Below, piece after piece: positions 29,141-46,100 of a DNA stretch of 64,000 bases. Where the stretch lies: NCBI GenBank assembly GCA_020086605.1, contig JACBWW010000018.1:12779139-12843138 (forward strand). The letters are read 5' to 3'. A program made the position numbers and the translations under genes. The notes beneath the pieces were generated by a model. The model was not told the origin of the DNA. It did not search any database and worked only from the letters and a program-made list of their open reading frames with translations. The first letter of the stretch is position 1, and the number at the start of each line of letters is the position of its first letter. The stretch is from Lanius collurio (Eukaryota; Chordata; Aves; Passeriformes; Laniidae).

Positions 29141-30436
29141 GGCCTTTTGTACCTTTCCAGCTGCACAGCCTTTGCCAGCAGGCTGGGGGGCTCAGTGTGT
29201 GGGGCCCCTCCTCTGAGGCCACAGCACTGCCAGAACAAGACTGCAATGAGCATAACAACCACGGCTTGAAGGGAAATGGTTTGTTCCAGGAGCCTGGAGC
29301 TCCTTCCAGCTCGCCAGGGTTGCATATATGGACAGCCCCCATCATCTGAGCCATGCCAGCAAATTTGTGTTGTGGCTTTGGCTGAAAGTGACCCCCATCT
29401 CCTGCTGCTTTTAATGACATGAAGAAACACTAATGTGAATGTAGAATGCTGTAAATCAGCAGGAAACATTCTACACTTATGTCAGTGGGACCCTGATGGT
29501 ATGGATGTTCTGCAGAGCACTTTCTTGCCCTGGGAGAGCTACAGGAGCTGAGCAGAGAGCCAGTATGTCACTAATCTTTGCCAGTCAGAGAAGGCCAGGA
29601 TGGGAGGGACCAGAAACAACTGCCATGTTTAAGTCATTATCCCTTTAAACTTTCAAATCCTAATGCCACTGTTCCTGTGATACAGAATTAAGCACTCCAC
29701 CCTATTTTTTGGGCTCTAAGGATGATGGACATGCCAGGATACAAACAAATGCAGGGTGGCTCCCAAGTGTGTCAGATTTTGGGTGTAATCATTTCATCAC
29801 TTCTTCATCGGGTTCCTATTTTCCTTCTCACACTGATGGTGCTGTTGTAGCCTTCATTCCCTGTGCTGCAAGCCCATGGCACAGTGGCTGTGCAGGCACT
29901 GAGCCCTAGGGGTGGGAACCTGCAGCCTCATCAGCTGGGCAGCCACTGCCCCTGCATCTGGCTGGGAACTGGGATCTCGAGGTGCTGCTGAGAAATGGGA
30001 GTGTTTCACTCAGAGACAAAACCCTGCGATGCCTGGTCACTCTGGAGACCACGCTGGCTCCTTTGTTGTGCCCCAGAGACTGTGACAAACCCGAGCTGCT
30101 CTGGCAAACATATTGTGCCAGAGGCATCTCTGCAAGGCAGCACAGAGAGCTCGGGGACACCACGGCACAGCTGCAGCCTGTCCTGCCACGTGCAGAGGAT
30201 GTCCCCAGCACAACAGCACACACGTGGGACACCCTGCACATGCAAAACTATCCGAATGCGTGTGGGAGTGCCACACTGGCTCAAGCCCCACACAGTCCCA
30301 AGAGCTCCATAGATGTGCTGACACCCCCAAGGCAGCACACAGCTCCCGGTGTGCAGGCGCTGTGTGTGGGCACCGGCCCTGTGCACACGCCAAACCTCCT
30401 TTTCCATGTGTCCTTATCAAAGCATGTACGTATCTG
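29141..30436. other. APOD-PPP1R2 intergenic sequence
   Basis: About 1.3 kb between the likely APOD poly(A) site and the CR1 fragment. Open frames here are short and overlap on both strands without family similarity. I see no gene. Confidence 0.55.
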
Positions 30437-30702
30437 AGGGGGAGATGCCAAGAAGATGGAGCCAGGCTCTTCTCAGCAGTGCCAGCCACGAGGATGAGAG
30501 GCAATAGGCAGAAACTGATGCACAGGAAGTTCCACCTGAATATGAGGAAGAACTCCTTTACTATGCGGGTTACAGAGCACTAGAACAGATTGCCCAGAGA
30601 GGGCGTGAAGTCTCCCTCACTGGACATGTTCAAGCACAATCTGGACACAATCCTGTGCAGTGTGACCCCTTCCAGTCTGTCTGATTCAGTGATTCTGTGT
30701 CC
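30437..30702 (+). mobile_element. CR1-type LINE, 3' fragment
   Basis: The sequence follows the end of CR1 ORF2 and its 3'UTR. The pattern begins GCCAGGCTCTTCTCAGCAG and includes CACAGGAAGTTCCACCTGAA, GAGGAAGAACTCCTTTACTA, GAGCACTAGAACAGATTGCC and CAGAGAGGGCGTGAAGTCTC. It then reaches CTGATTCAGTGATTCTGTG, the typical CR1 tail. Compared with the usual CR1 3' end, the segment just before the tail looks deleted. The 5' side is truncated, as for most CR1 copies. The tail abuts the minisatellite. Confidence 0.88.
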
Positions 30703-31331
30703 ATGTGCCCATGTACCTGTGTGCCTGTGTCTGTGCGCCCGTGTATCTCTGTGCCTGTGCATCCCTGTGTCACTGTGTCTGTGTGTCCGTGTGTCCATCC
30801 GTCCGTGTCTCTGTGTCCGTGTGTCCATGCGTCTCTGTGTCTCTGTGCCTGTGCGTCCCTGTGTCACTGTGTCTGTGTGTCCGTGTGCCCACCTGTCCGT
30901 GTGTCCATCCGTCCGTGTCTCTGTGTCCGTGTGTCCATGCGTCTCTGTGTCTCTGTGCCTGTGCGTCCCTATGTCACTGTGTCTGTGTGTCCGTGTGTCC
31001 ATCTGTCCGTGTATCTGTGTCCGTGTGCCCACCTGTCCGTGTGTCCATCCGTCCGTGTCTCTGTGTCCGTGTGTCCATGCGTCTCTGTGTCTCTGTGCCT
31101 GTGCGTCCCTATGTCACTGTGTCTGTGTGTCCGTGTGTCCATCTGTCCGTGTATCTGTGTCCGTGTGCCCACCTGTCCGTGTGTCCATCCGTCCGTGTCT
31201 CTGTGTCTGTGTGTCCATGCGTCTCTGTGTCTCTGTGCCTGTGCGTCCCTATGTCACTGTGTCTGTGTCCGTGTGTCCGTGTGTCCATCTGTCCGTGTAT
31301 CTGTGTCCGTGTGTCCATCTGTCCGTGTGTC
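30703..31331 (+). repeat. GTGTCC-rich minisatellite with higher-order repeat, runs into gap
   Basis: Degenerate subunits of the type GTGTCCGTGT / GTGTCTCT / GTGTCCATCC form a nearly A-free + strand. A marker block (GTGCRTCCCTRTGTCACTGT) recurs at about 30757, 30851, 30961, 31101 and 31241, giving spacings of 94, 110, 140 and 140. The 140-base unit differs from the 110-base unit by a 30-base insertion (ATCTGTCCGTGTATCTGTGT within it). The array is cut by the assembly gap, so its true length is unknown. Confidence 0.92.
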
Positions 31332-31720
31332 NNNNNNNNNNNNNNNNNNNNNNNNNNNNNNNNNNNNNNNNNNNNNNNNNNNNNNNNNNNNNNNNNNNNN
31401 NNNNNNNNNNNNNNNNNNNNNNNNNNNNNNNNNNNNNNNNNNNNNNNNNNNNNNNNNNNNNNNNNNNNNNNNNNNNNNNNNNNNNNNNNNNNNNNNNNNN
31501 NNNNNNNNNNNNNNNNNNNNNNNNNNNNNNNNNNNNNNNNNNNNNNNNNNNNNNNNNNNNNNNNNNNNNNNNNNNNNNNNNNNNNNNNNNNNNNNNNNNN
31601 NNNNNNNNNNNNNNNNNNNNNNNNNNNNNNNNNNNNNNNNNNNNNNNNNNNNNNNNNNNNNNNNNNNNNNNNNNNNNNNNNNNNNNNNNNNNNNNNNNNN
31701 NNNNNNNNNNNNNNNNNNNN
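31332..31720. other. Assembly gap (389 N)
   Basis: A run of N separates the minisatellite from the CpG-rich PPP1R2 first exon. The PPP1R2 core promoter and most of the 5'UTR are probably hidden here. The array may continue for an unknown length. Confidence 0.99.
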
Positions 31721-31767
31721 CCCGGCCGGGGCGGTGGCGGCGGCGGAACCGGGCGGGCGGCGCGGCC
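31721..31767 (+). promoter_or_regulatory. PPP1R2: PPP1R2 CpG-rich 5'UTR remnant
   Basis: This is the visible start of a CpG island (CCCGGCCGGGGCGGTGGCGG pattern) that continues through exon 1 to about 32230. The ATG follows GCGCGGCC, a reasonable Kozak context. The promoter itself is not visible because of the gap. Confidence 0.6.
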
Positions 31768-31913
31768 ATGGAGGCGCCCTCCGTACCGGACGCCTCGGCG
31801 ACGGGGCGGGGGCCCATCAAGGGCATCTTGAAGAAGAGCGGCAGCAAGGCATCGTCGGGGGCGGCCGTTGGGGCGCGGCAGACCAACCAGGCCTGCGACG
31901 AGGACGAGCACGG
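31768..31913 (+). CDS. PPP1R2: PPP1R2 exon 1 (protein phosphatase inhibitor 2)
   Basis: PPP1R2 (inhibitor-2) binds and inhibits the PP1 catalytic subunit, and GSK3 phosphorylation of the complex reactivates it. Exon 1 encodes residues 1-48 plus two bases and begins MEAPSVPDASATGRGPIKGI. KGILK at 18-22 is the conserved first PP1-docking motif. The Ala/Ser-rich stretch that follows is longer than in human. The exon ends DEDEHG at CGG/GTGAGG in phase 2, joining in frame to the exon starting KKSQKW. The six exons total 684 bases, about 227 residues against 205 in human. Confidence 0.93.
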
Positions 31914-34900
31914 GTGAGGCCCCGGCGGTGGTGGGCGGCGGCGGTCCCCACAGGGCCTTCCTCCGGCCGTCCCGCTCCTCCGACGGGCCCGCGGAGCGGG
32001 ATCAGCCGGGCGGCGTCTCCAGCCGGGGCTGCTGCGGTGCCCCGTGCCCGGGGGGATGCTGCGCGGGCGGGGCGAGGAGTCCGGAGCTCGGCTCCGCTCG
32101 GCGATGGGGGTCAGGCAGCGGGAGCTCCTGCCGAGGCTGGAGCAGGGCTGGGAGCAGGGGGATGCCGGCTGTGCACCTGGGCGGAGGCGGGGAGCGCTGC
32201 CCGCATGAGGCCCGCGGAAGCTGTCGCCGTGGCTCCTGCCGAGGAGTGGCTGTCACCGTCCAAGTGTGGCAGCTCACAAAGGGTTTTACAGATGCTTCGA
32301 GGATAGCTCACAGTGTAGGAAATACGCTTGATTTATTCTCAGCCTTCTCATAGGCAGCTCATTTCTTGTAATCAGAAACGTGTCCCTGGAGAGGGGACCC
32401 CTTCTGGGCTGAAACATCATCAAGATGTATTCTCGGTTGGGTGGGATCCATCCGTAAAGATCTCATACTTGAGAATGTGCACAAGCAGAAACAGGAGAAT
32501 GTGTGGTTTGTTATTTGAATGACATGAAAATCTTGGTTTAATTGTAACATGCCGAGTTAGTCCGGATGTGCAAGAAGTGGTCTAGCTGGCCAGCACCTGT
32601 CCTTGATGGGTAAGAACCCTACGCTTTTCTTGATGCACTCAGCATGCGCTGCCTGCTGTGGCTCTGATTCTTCATCAAGTTACGATGAGCAAGGTTTGAC
32701 CTGAACTCTGTGTTTACAAATTTGCTTTGGACAGTCTTCTTTTTTGGTCACTTGACTCAGTATTGCAAGGACAGAATTAATGATAAAATAAAATGGTCAT
32801 GCTGTTCTGTTTTTTTTTTTTTTTTTTTTTACTATGGTAATGTTCCTTACCTCGTTGCCTAGTTAAGTCATGAATATAGTCTAGAGTCAGCAAGGTAAGA
32901 AAGAAGAGGTTTTGGGTTGCAGTGTTGCTTGTGTTAGCTGCTCCTTTTTCGAGAGAAAAATTTCAACTGAATGAATGAGATGATGTTTTTGAAGCAAGTG
33001 ACTGTAAGTAGCAATATGTTACACAAATGTGATTTTTTCTTTTCTTTAGTTTTAATGTTGTGTAGCTTGATGTGTTTAGTACCACACCAGACATAAATTA
33101 GAACTGGCTATTGGTAGCATGTGTTTCATTTTTTGCAGTTTCTTTTGTACCATCTTGAAAAATGAGTAGAAATTGGAGTATGAACTGATGAGTGTATGGT
33201 ATATTGGTTATTGCACACAGTAATTTCCTGGGAAGCAGTTAGTGGGCTAGAGTCCAGCTTCTATTTCCTGTTTACCAATGTGAGCCAATAAAGTCACTTA
33301 GATTAATTCTGAAATTGCCTTGCAAGTTAGAAGATACTGGCTAAACCTGGCAGGCTGCATTAAAAGGTTTCCTGGAAAGATCAGTACAGGGTATTTAAAG
33401 CTGGTTTCTGTGCAGGTATTATTTTTGACTGGCAGTGTATCAATATAACAGTGTTATTTCTGATTTCAGCAAAACAATTTTATTTTTTGAAGAATGATAA
33501 GTAGTACAGTTGTGATTTTCCTTTGAGATTAAAGATTAGTTAATAAATTCAGGTATCTGTTTTTGTAATTCTGCTTATTTCTAATATTGAAATTCAGATC
33601 TGAATATCTTTAAAAAATATTTGTAGATGAAAGAGCTCACCATGTCAGCTGTCTTCTTTTAAAGTACCATGTTCAGTAGAGCTTTCATATACTTGCATCA
33701 TTACTGACCTTGTGCTGCTGTTAGTGATGGTAACATTGTTTGGAAAACTTCCTTAATGAAAATATGATGCAAGAGGGAAGCCTGAGAAATTTGGACACCA
33801 CTGGAACTGCATCCTAAGAGCTGAGATCATGGTTTAATGGCAGATGTGTTCTTGGCATTCCTGGGGTACAGCATTTTTTGCCTCCAGACCCCTGTAAGAG
33901 CCTATGAGTGATTGGATGTGATATTTTACAAAGGAATTATAGAAGTGTGTGTGCACAAGCAGCTGTGTTGGAAGAGGTGAGTCTGCTATGCTAGGAGCAA
34001 GTGAGGTGTGAGAGGTGTTCCTTGGCTGCTGCTAAATTTCTTGCCTGTCCACACAACCTGGTGTGGTGTCAAATGAAGTTACTGTGTATTTTTAGAAATG
34101 TGAGAAAATACAAGTGATAATTTCCAAGATTTTTAAAATCTCATTTTCCTAAGGAAGATTAGATTTCCTATTTCTATATCTTAAGGGGTGTCAGGATGCA
34201 TTTCCCTGTGATGATCCTAAGCTATGTCATTAGTGTTGTGCTGTGCAGACATGCCTAAGCATGCAAAACTGGAGACAGACGAGGGAGGTGTGGGTTTTCA
34301 GAGCACTTAGTCATTCTCCTGTGATGGCTTTTTACAAGCAGGGGTGAAACAACGTGTTTGTCTCTTTGCCACTAATGACTTTTTTTCCCTCAGGTGGACT
34401 TTTAAGTTATGCTTTGGGAGGTACTCCACAGCCAAGGCTTTTAGTGTTGGAATCTGAGTTTAAAAAAATGAGTGTGAAAAACTAAGACACTAAAAACTCG
34501 TTCAGTCTTTTATTTATGACTCACTGACTTGCTTTCTGTGGGCTGTCTCATTTCCAGAGCAGTGCATGCCAAAGGGATTGTTCCAAGACTGGCAGTATTA
34601 TTATTAGGTGGAGTTTTGAGCCTGGGCTATAAACCTTGACGTGCTCTGGGCAAGTGAACACAAAGCATGTGATGGGAGTTTTTCCTATCTGTTGTATTTC
34701 CTCTTCAGCTGAGCTCTGTCTCTTTACAGGGGCCATGTACCCTTCATAGCATAGTCCAAGTGCTCTGGCTGGTAAAATCCTCACTGTGCAACCGAGTGAG
34801 CATCTTGTGTTGGTCATGGATGAACTTTAGGCTGTGTTTAACTGGGAATTTTTTGACTCCTAACCACACAGCTTTGAATGAGTGGCGTTCCTAGACTGGA

Positions 34901-36443
34901 GCTCTTGCTTTGTCATCATGAAGCTCATGACTCCCCGCCCTGCCAGAGCCACGATCTGACTCACGTGTTGTCCGCTTATGCTGCAACCCTTGTGTTTGCA
35001 CAGAATGATTAAATGGACCTGAAGCCTCGAACATGAGACCTTGGCACTGGTTACTGTATGCTGAGGGGATTAAGATCACTCAGTTTGTATTAATTTCTGG
35101 AGTGTAAGCCTGTGGCATGTAGGATTCAGCATCAACCCTCACATCTATTTTTTTTATCTTTGTTTTTTTCCCCCCACATTGTATTATGTAGTAATCCTGT
35201 AAATGTAGAATGTAGTTTGTGCTTGGAATTTTGCTTTATCAAGTTTGTTTTAGAGCTAATATTCTGCTCAAGAGCACTTGTGTTATTGAGATTGAATATG
35301 TCTTTCAGAACTGTTATTGGAGCGGTCTGTGTTTAAACAAGAGCAGTTAAGTGGAAGTCTTCCAGCCAACTGCCCTGCCCCCCCTGAAAAAAACCAAACA
35401 GCAACCACCCCAAACCAAACAACCCCCCCCCCCAAAACCCACAAAGTCCTGTAATGTTTGCTTCCTTAATTAATAATTTGCAACAAGAATATATTAATTT
35501 GTAAAGTAATACTAAATCATGGAATTACTGTATTATTTTAAAATTAAATTTATTGCCTTAATCTAAGGGAAAGACCGCCTTATATGAAGCTTGCAATAAC
35601 CTTTAGAGAGAAAATGTGTAACATGGTGGTTTGTGTTGATTAAACATTTTTTTTTGTGGCTTTTAGACCAGTGGAGACAGGGCTCTTCCTCTGGCCACAA
35701 GACAGTTGCTTTCCTTGTGGCTTATATATTGTCAGTGAGTGGTCAGTGTGGGTGTGCTTAAGTTTCTTCAAATATACATAAAATGGTACATTTTCTGGTT
35801 GACTGAGAAAATTCTAAATAATGTGGCATCACTGGTGCCTGTCTGAATAAAATGCAAAACTCCCTCCTCTTAATAATAGCAGTGAATCAGTTGGCTTATG
35901 ATTCCAATTTAGGATGACAAAAGCAGTATTAATAACCAGCTTGTTCTGTGCTACTTATTTCACTGCAGGAGGAGATTTGTTGGTTGTTATTGTTTATGTA
36001 ACAGTTTTGCTAATAATCATTCCACCTTCTGCTACAGAGGTGAACTGAAAGGTATCAGGTTCTGTTGAAGTCTTGTGAGTTGTAATAAGGGGAAGAATTC
36101 TCTTTTTACAAGCTACTGTAAAATCAAACCGTTCACAAGATAGTCTTTGAACAACAACAGGAGTCTCTGAATTATATGAATATGTTTATAGATCACTGAG
36201 TTTTATTTAACTGTTGTGACTTGTTAGGAAAATTAAGTTGCACTGATAATTATCATGACTTAAGTATGTATAGAACAGTATTCAGTAGTCATACTTTAAA
36301 CATGTCTCTGTGTCATAACAATAGGTTTTTTTGCACTTAGTATGTAGTAGAGATCAGATGATGTTTTAAAAATTCCTTCTCTGGTAAAGCAAAACTAATT
36401 GTTTTAGAATATAAGAAAATTTAACTTTCTTTTCTTATTTCAG
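31914..36443 (+). other. PPP1R2: PPP1R2 intron 1
   Basis: A 4.5-kb intron. CpG-rich DNA continues to about 32230, then the sequence becomes AT-rich. It contains a T21 run at 32810-32830 and a C/A-rich low-complexity tract at about 35379-35442 that includes an 11-base C run. No gene is recognised. Confidence 0.7.
32810..32830. repeat. Poly-T run
   Basis: Twenty-one consecutive T. On the minus strand it reads as an A run, but no AATAAA precedes it there and no flanking target-site duplication is evident, so I call it a simple homopolymer. Confidence 0.9.
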
Positions 36444-36551
36444 TAAAAAATCTCAGAAGTGGGATGAAATGAACATCATAGCTACATACCACCCTGCAGG
36501 CAAAGATTATGGCTTGATGAAAATTGATGAGCCAAGTACTCCTTACCACAG
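36444..36551 (+). CDS. PPP1R2: PPP1R2 exon 2 (PP1 docking and GSK3 site)
   Basis: This exon encodes [19 protein letters not shown] through [16 protein letters not shown], residues 50-85, and is almost identical to human. KSQKW (51-55) is the second PP1-binding motif (RVxF-like). Thr81 in PSTP corresponds to human Thr72, the GSK3 phosphorylation site. The acceptor is TTTTCTTATTTCAG and the donor is GTAAAG, phase 2 on both sides. Confidence 0.97.
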
Positions 36552-36973
36552 GTAAAGTGTTGTCCTGCATGCTGCCAGGTGGAATTGTGGGTTTAGAGCA
36601 AGATTTACTTTGTGAGTGATGTAGTATTACTGGGTGTATGCAACATACTCAGATCTACAAAGCTTCTAAATAAGGAGAACAGTCTAAAAGGACAAAATGT
36701 AAAGGACAAAGTTTAGCAGGTTTGTTCTAGCAGACTTTAGGCTTTGAATGGAATAAATAAGTCTGACTTGTATTGATTTGATTTTTTTCAGTACTAGAAT
36801 ATAATGCTGTTATATCAATATTTAAAGTAGATTTGGAAAGTTTTTAAAGCACTAAAGGAGTCTTTTAATTGAGTGTTGTAATTAATTGAATGTTGTAAGG
36901 TTTTGACTGTTTTCTTGAGCAAACTACAAACTTGAGCAAATTATTAAAAAAGGCTTTTTGTTTGCCCTCCCAG
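36552..36973 (+). other. PPP1R2: PPP1R2 intron 2
   Basis: A 0.42-kb AT-rich intron, acceptor TTTGCCCTCCCAG. A small near-duplicate (TTAATTGAGTGTTGTA / TTAATTGAATGTTGTA) lies at about 36867-36898. Nothing else is seen. Confidence 0.75.
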
Positions 36974-37051
36974 CATGATAGGAGAAGATGATGAGGATGC
37001 AGTGAGTGATTCAGAATATGAGCCCTTAAGAGCAGATGTGTTGAGTAAAAA
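36974..37051 (+). CDS. PPP1R2: PPP1R2 exon 3 (acidic segment)
   Basis: This exon encodes MIGEDDEDAVSDSEYEPLRA followed by DVLSKK, residues 86-111. It matches the acidic DDEDACSDTE segment of inhibitor-2, where casein-kinase-2-type serines lie (SDSE here). Phase 2 on both sides, acceptor CCCTCCCAG, donor GTAAGT. The second half is divergent from human, as expected for this disordered region. Confidence 0.95.
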
Positions 37052-37351
37052 GTAAGTATTGTAATAAAAAAATTGTCTAAATGTTAAGATAATCTGCCCT
37101 TTCCTGGGGTAGACTTTATGGAAAGTCATTGCTGGCTTCTCTAGAAGCTGCATTTTTGCTATTGTCAAATTAAGTAGTTTTCAGGGTTTGATAGTGCTAC
37201 TGGTAATTTAAACCTCTTGCAGGTTGTTACTACATATAAATACGGCAAAAATAATGAACAAAGCTGTTTGTATGAGTGTTCTGAAATGTCATGTATTTTA
37301 AATAGTGGAAAACTTGCTGTTTCAGCATTTTGTATTGCATGCTTTATGTAG
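37052..37351 (+). other. PPP1R2: PPP1R2 intron 3
   Basis: A 300-base intron with GTAAGT donor and a weak-looking acceptor (GCATGCTTTATGTAG). The acceptor is set by reading-frame continuity and the LAAAAEG match. Confidence 0.75.
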
Positions 37352-37455
37352 ACTGGCAGCTGCAGCTGAAGGTAGAGGACCCAAGATTATAGCAAGGCAA
37401 GAAGAAAGCAGTGAGGAGGAAGATGATGATGAAGAATTAACACCTGAAGAACAGG
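37352..37455 (+). CDS. PPP1R2: PPP1R2 exon 4 (acidic, CK2-type sites)
   Basis: This exon encodes LAAAAEGRGPKIIARQEESS and then EEEDDDEELTPEEQ, residues 112-145. It corresponds to human LAAAEG through SPEER. The SSEEEDDDEE cluster is a typical CK2 substrate. The exon enters in phase 2 and leaves in phase 1 at CAG-G/GTAGGC. Reading on past the donor stays open for about 46 codons, so intron retention would give a different C-terminus. Confidence 0.93.
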
Positions 37456-43035
<5,580 letters not shown>

Positions 43036-43103
43036 CACATGTTACTCGTGACCAGCTGGAAAGTAGAGCACACAGCATAGAAGAAATCTGTCCAGAACTG
43101 TAA
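43036..43103 (+). CDS. PPP1R2: PPP1R2 exon 6 (C-terminal tail, probable)
   Basis: This exon joins in frame to exon 5 (phase 1) through a strong acceptor (TCTTTCTTACGCAG). It encodes AHVTRDQLESRAHSIEEICP plus EL before TAA, preceded by a run of open sequence. The human tail is GSTPSDQQQNKLRSS. Only the DQ and a few polar residues align, but the position, phase and length fit. An alternative downstream acceptor near 45612 gives a hydrophobic tail in this phase and is less likely. The exon is therefore probable rather than proven. Confidence 0.65.
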
Positions 43104-46100
43104 CTGCTTGTCAAAGACACAAATATAAACATCGCTTCATGATTTTTGCAATTAAGGCTCTTAAGAAGCATATCAGTTGCAATGTTGTATTGCCAAGAAT
43201 GTTAATTTTAGATGTGTCCATTAGGCAGAAAACACTGTCTAATTGATTTATTCTTGTGCCTAGTATTTCATGGAGAATACTGCTTCATAATCTGTTCAAC
43301 CAGAATGGCGTTCCCTGTATGTGTAGCGCTGATTATCTTGCGTGGTGTACTGTTACTCTTGCTTTGAAACACTCACTGTCTTTTGGTTTTTCACTATTTA
43401 TTTGAGAGTGTCCTAGATGTGGTGTCTCATATGGAAAGTTTTGGGATTCAAGAGCCAAACGGTACAGCATATATCAGATTGACATGCACGCTATTTATCA
43501 GATGTGTTAAGCAGTTTAAAAAGGGATTATTCAAGTCCTACAACTTTTGTTTGTAAAGTGTTGACCTGTTAATCTAGATTTCAGTATATTTTTACCTGCA
43601 CTTTGCCAGTCTTTAGAACAAGAGCTATGTTATTTCTTAAGAGCGGTGTTTGGAACTGGTTGTTAGTTTCTGAGTAAAGCAGTACTAACATTTGGTGGAG
43701 GGAATGTTTTTACACTGGAAACGGCTAACTTGAACTTTGCATTTAACTGTCAGAACTACTTCCATTGGGACTGGTTGTTTTGTGGAGCTCACTCTGGCTT
43801 ATTGTGAGAACATGCAAGTTCCCTCCAGCTTTTCTCTTAAAATCACATCCACTGTTACTCTTCTGGCTCTTATTTCAAATGTTTGGTTCTTTCCAGTTGC
43901 ATGAACATTGTTTGTGCTGTTAGCACGTGAGGAAAAACACCCAGCCACGAGGAAATACACATCAGGACTGTGAAGATGTGCTGAGCTTAGGCCCTGGCTA
44001 TTCTTTATTAAAGATAACTGCTGTTGATCTACTCGTTTGGGGTTGGGAACTTCCATACTGAAAACCACTGGTCTAAATCTTCCTGTGTCCATTGCAACTC
44101 ACAGCAACTGCTTTTGTAAAATGAAGGCTTTTTGGAAGCTAGAAGGGAAACTGCCTAATTCAAATACTTGTTTACAGTGTGGTTATATAGCCGTAAAGAG
44201 GGATTTTTCACCTCCAAATTGCTGTAAAAACTTCCCACTAGGTGGAATTTGACTGGTGAATGTTCCAGTATTCAGAGTAGTTCCTGGGTTTTATTATACA
44301 AATGAAGAATACACTTAAGCTTTAGCTTGGTTATGAAATACAGTGTATATCTTAATTTTGATCTGAATTTGATATGTTGCAAAAATCCATATAGTTATAT
44401 GGATCTATTTTAAAATGTCTTTTTCTCCACTGTATATGTGAAGTTTGAATAAAGGAATGAAAGTTATTTTACAGTTATATACATTCTCAAGTGTGAGCTT
44501 TCCTGGAGTCCCAGAGAAATTGAGAGTGAATAAGGTGATAGAATGCTGTGCTTTGAAAGATTTTACAGGAAAGATTCATTAGACTGGATGCATTGCCAAA
44601 GATAGCTGTGGGTTGTGCTAACTGGGTTTTGTAGCATGCCTTTCCCAACTATCTCCTCTCCTTAGTAGGTAACAGGGTTAATTAATCTTCTAAGGTCCTG
44701 AATCAAGATTAATAGCATCTTTTCACAAGAAAGTGTTGAACTCTTGATTCTGGCCAGTGTAGTGATGCTAATTTTTCAACATGGAGAATGCTATTTCTTC
44801 TTGTATCAAATGTGATCATGTCTATAGAGGAAACAAGGGCAAAGAGTAAGCATTTAGATACTTCTGACTCCTCAAGTAATTTACTGTAGCTTTCAGTTTG
44901 GCTCCCAAGAATAGGATATCAAAATGTCAGGTTTGTACCCTTTATATACCAGTTTGCAGTGTTCAGAGTGTGCACTGAACTGTATTTCAGACTAGGCAGC
45001 TGCTGGCCTGGCCTGCCACAGCTGGGCACTGAAGTCCTGCCAAGAGCATGGCAGAGCTCAGCAAAGCCGTGTCACTTTCAGACTGAGCATGGATGGGTTG
45101 ATCAATGTGTGCAGGTAGCACCGATGTGTTCTGTGAGGCTGTGGAACATATCACTTGTACTTTGTGCTAAGTACACAAGGGTACTTTGTACCTGCAGTTA
45201 AGGTAGAATCCAGCAGCAGCAGCTCTTACCTGAGCTGATGTCCTGCCCTCCTTGGCTCCCTACTTTCTTGTGTCCAAGGCCATTTTGGTGCTCAGCAGGG
45301 CTTCTTTGTGCCTTACAAGGTCTAACAAACAAATTTGCTAACTTGCAATAAAGACCTTTCCTGTAATGGCTTCCAAAATCTTAAATGAAACTAGTATGTA
45401 GCTTTGAGGGAGGTACACAAATGCATGAAGATGCTTTTAAATGAACCACATAATGTATAGCAAGTCTCTTCATCACTCAGGTGATTTTGAACTGTGTAGG
45501 AGATGTCCCTTTTTCTGTGCCACCAAGCACCTAAGTTCCAAGTTTGATGCCATTTTGAAACTTGATTTAGTTTGGCGTTTTATTAAAGGCTTTGTTCTCT
45601 TCATTCTTCTCAGTGCTCGCAAAAATTCTGTTCACGGTGCTTCTTCATCTTCCTCAGTGGGAGTGCAACCTGATGTCCCTGACACTGCTTCTGATTGAAA
45701 GGCTGGTTTACTTGGTTTTCTCTGCTTATACCTTGAAGCATTTTAAAAGCTAAATCTGGCAAGTTTTACTTTGCAGTAGCTCCCAGAAACTCCATATAGC
45801 TTTTTTACAAAGGGATGTCTGATTTCCCTCTGTGTGAGAAATATCAGTTAGAGTTCCCTGCTGAATGGGGACAAGAGAACAAATGCTTTTTCTCCTTTTA
45901 CCTTTAATGGGGACTTAGCTTGCACGCACATCCTTATCTTTAGGTGCATATGGTACTCATTTGTACAATACAGAGTGGTGTGAAGAGGAAACAAACACAG
46001 CTCTTACGTGGACAGTGAGCTCCACAGCACCATTAATTGTGAAGCTTCTTGCACAGGTTTAAGTCCTCAAGCTACATCCTGTTTAGAGAAAGCATTTTCA

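Noticed and set aside
30590..32306. Very long open frames (over 400 codons) on both strands across 30.6-32.3 kb
   Set aside because: They are produced by the stop-free minisatellite and by translation of N bases in the assembly gap. The Cys/Val/Ser or Thr/His/Gly-rich repeats are artefacts, not proteins.
45612..45698. Alternative last exon of PPP1R2 after a strong acceptor (ATTCTTCTCAG)
   Set aside because: The Ser-rich frame ending VQPDVPDTASD needs a phase-2 partner, but exon 5 leaves phase 1. In phase 1 it gives a hydrophobic tail unlike inhibitor-2.
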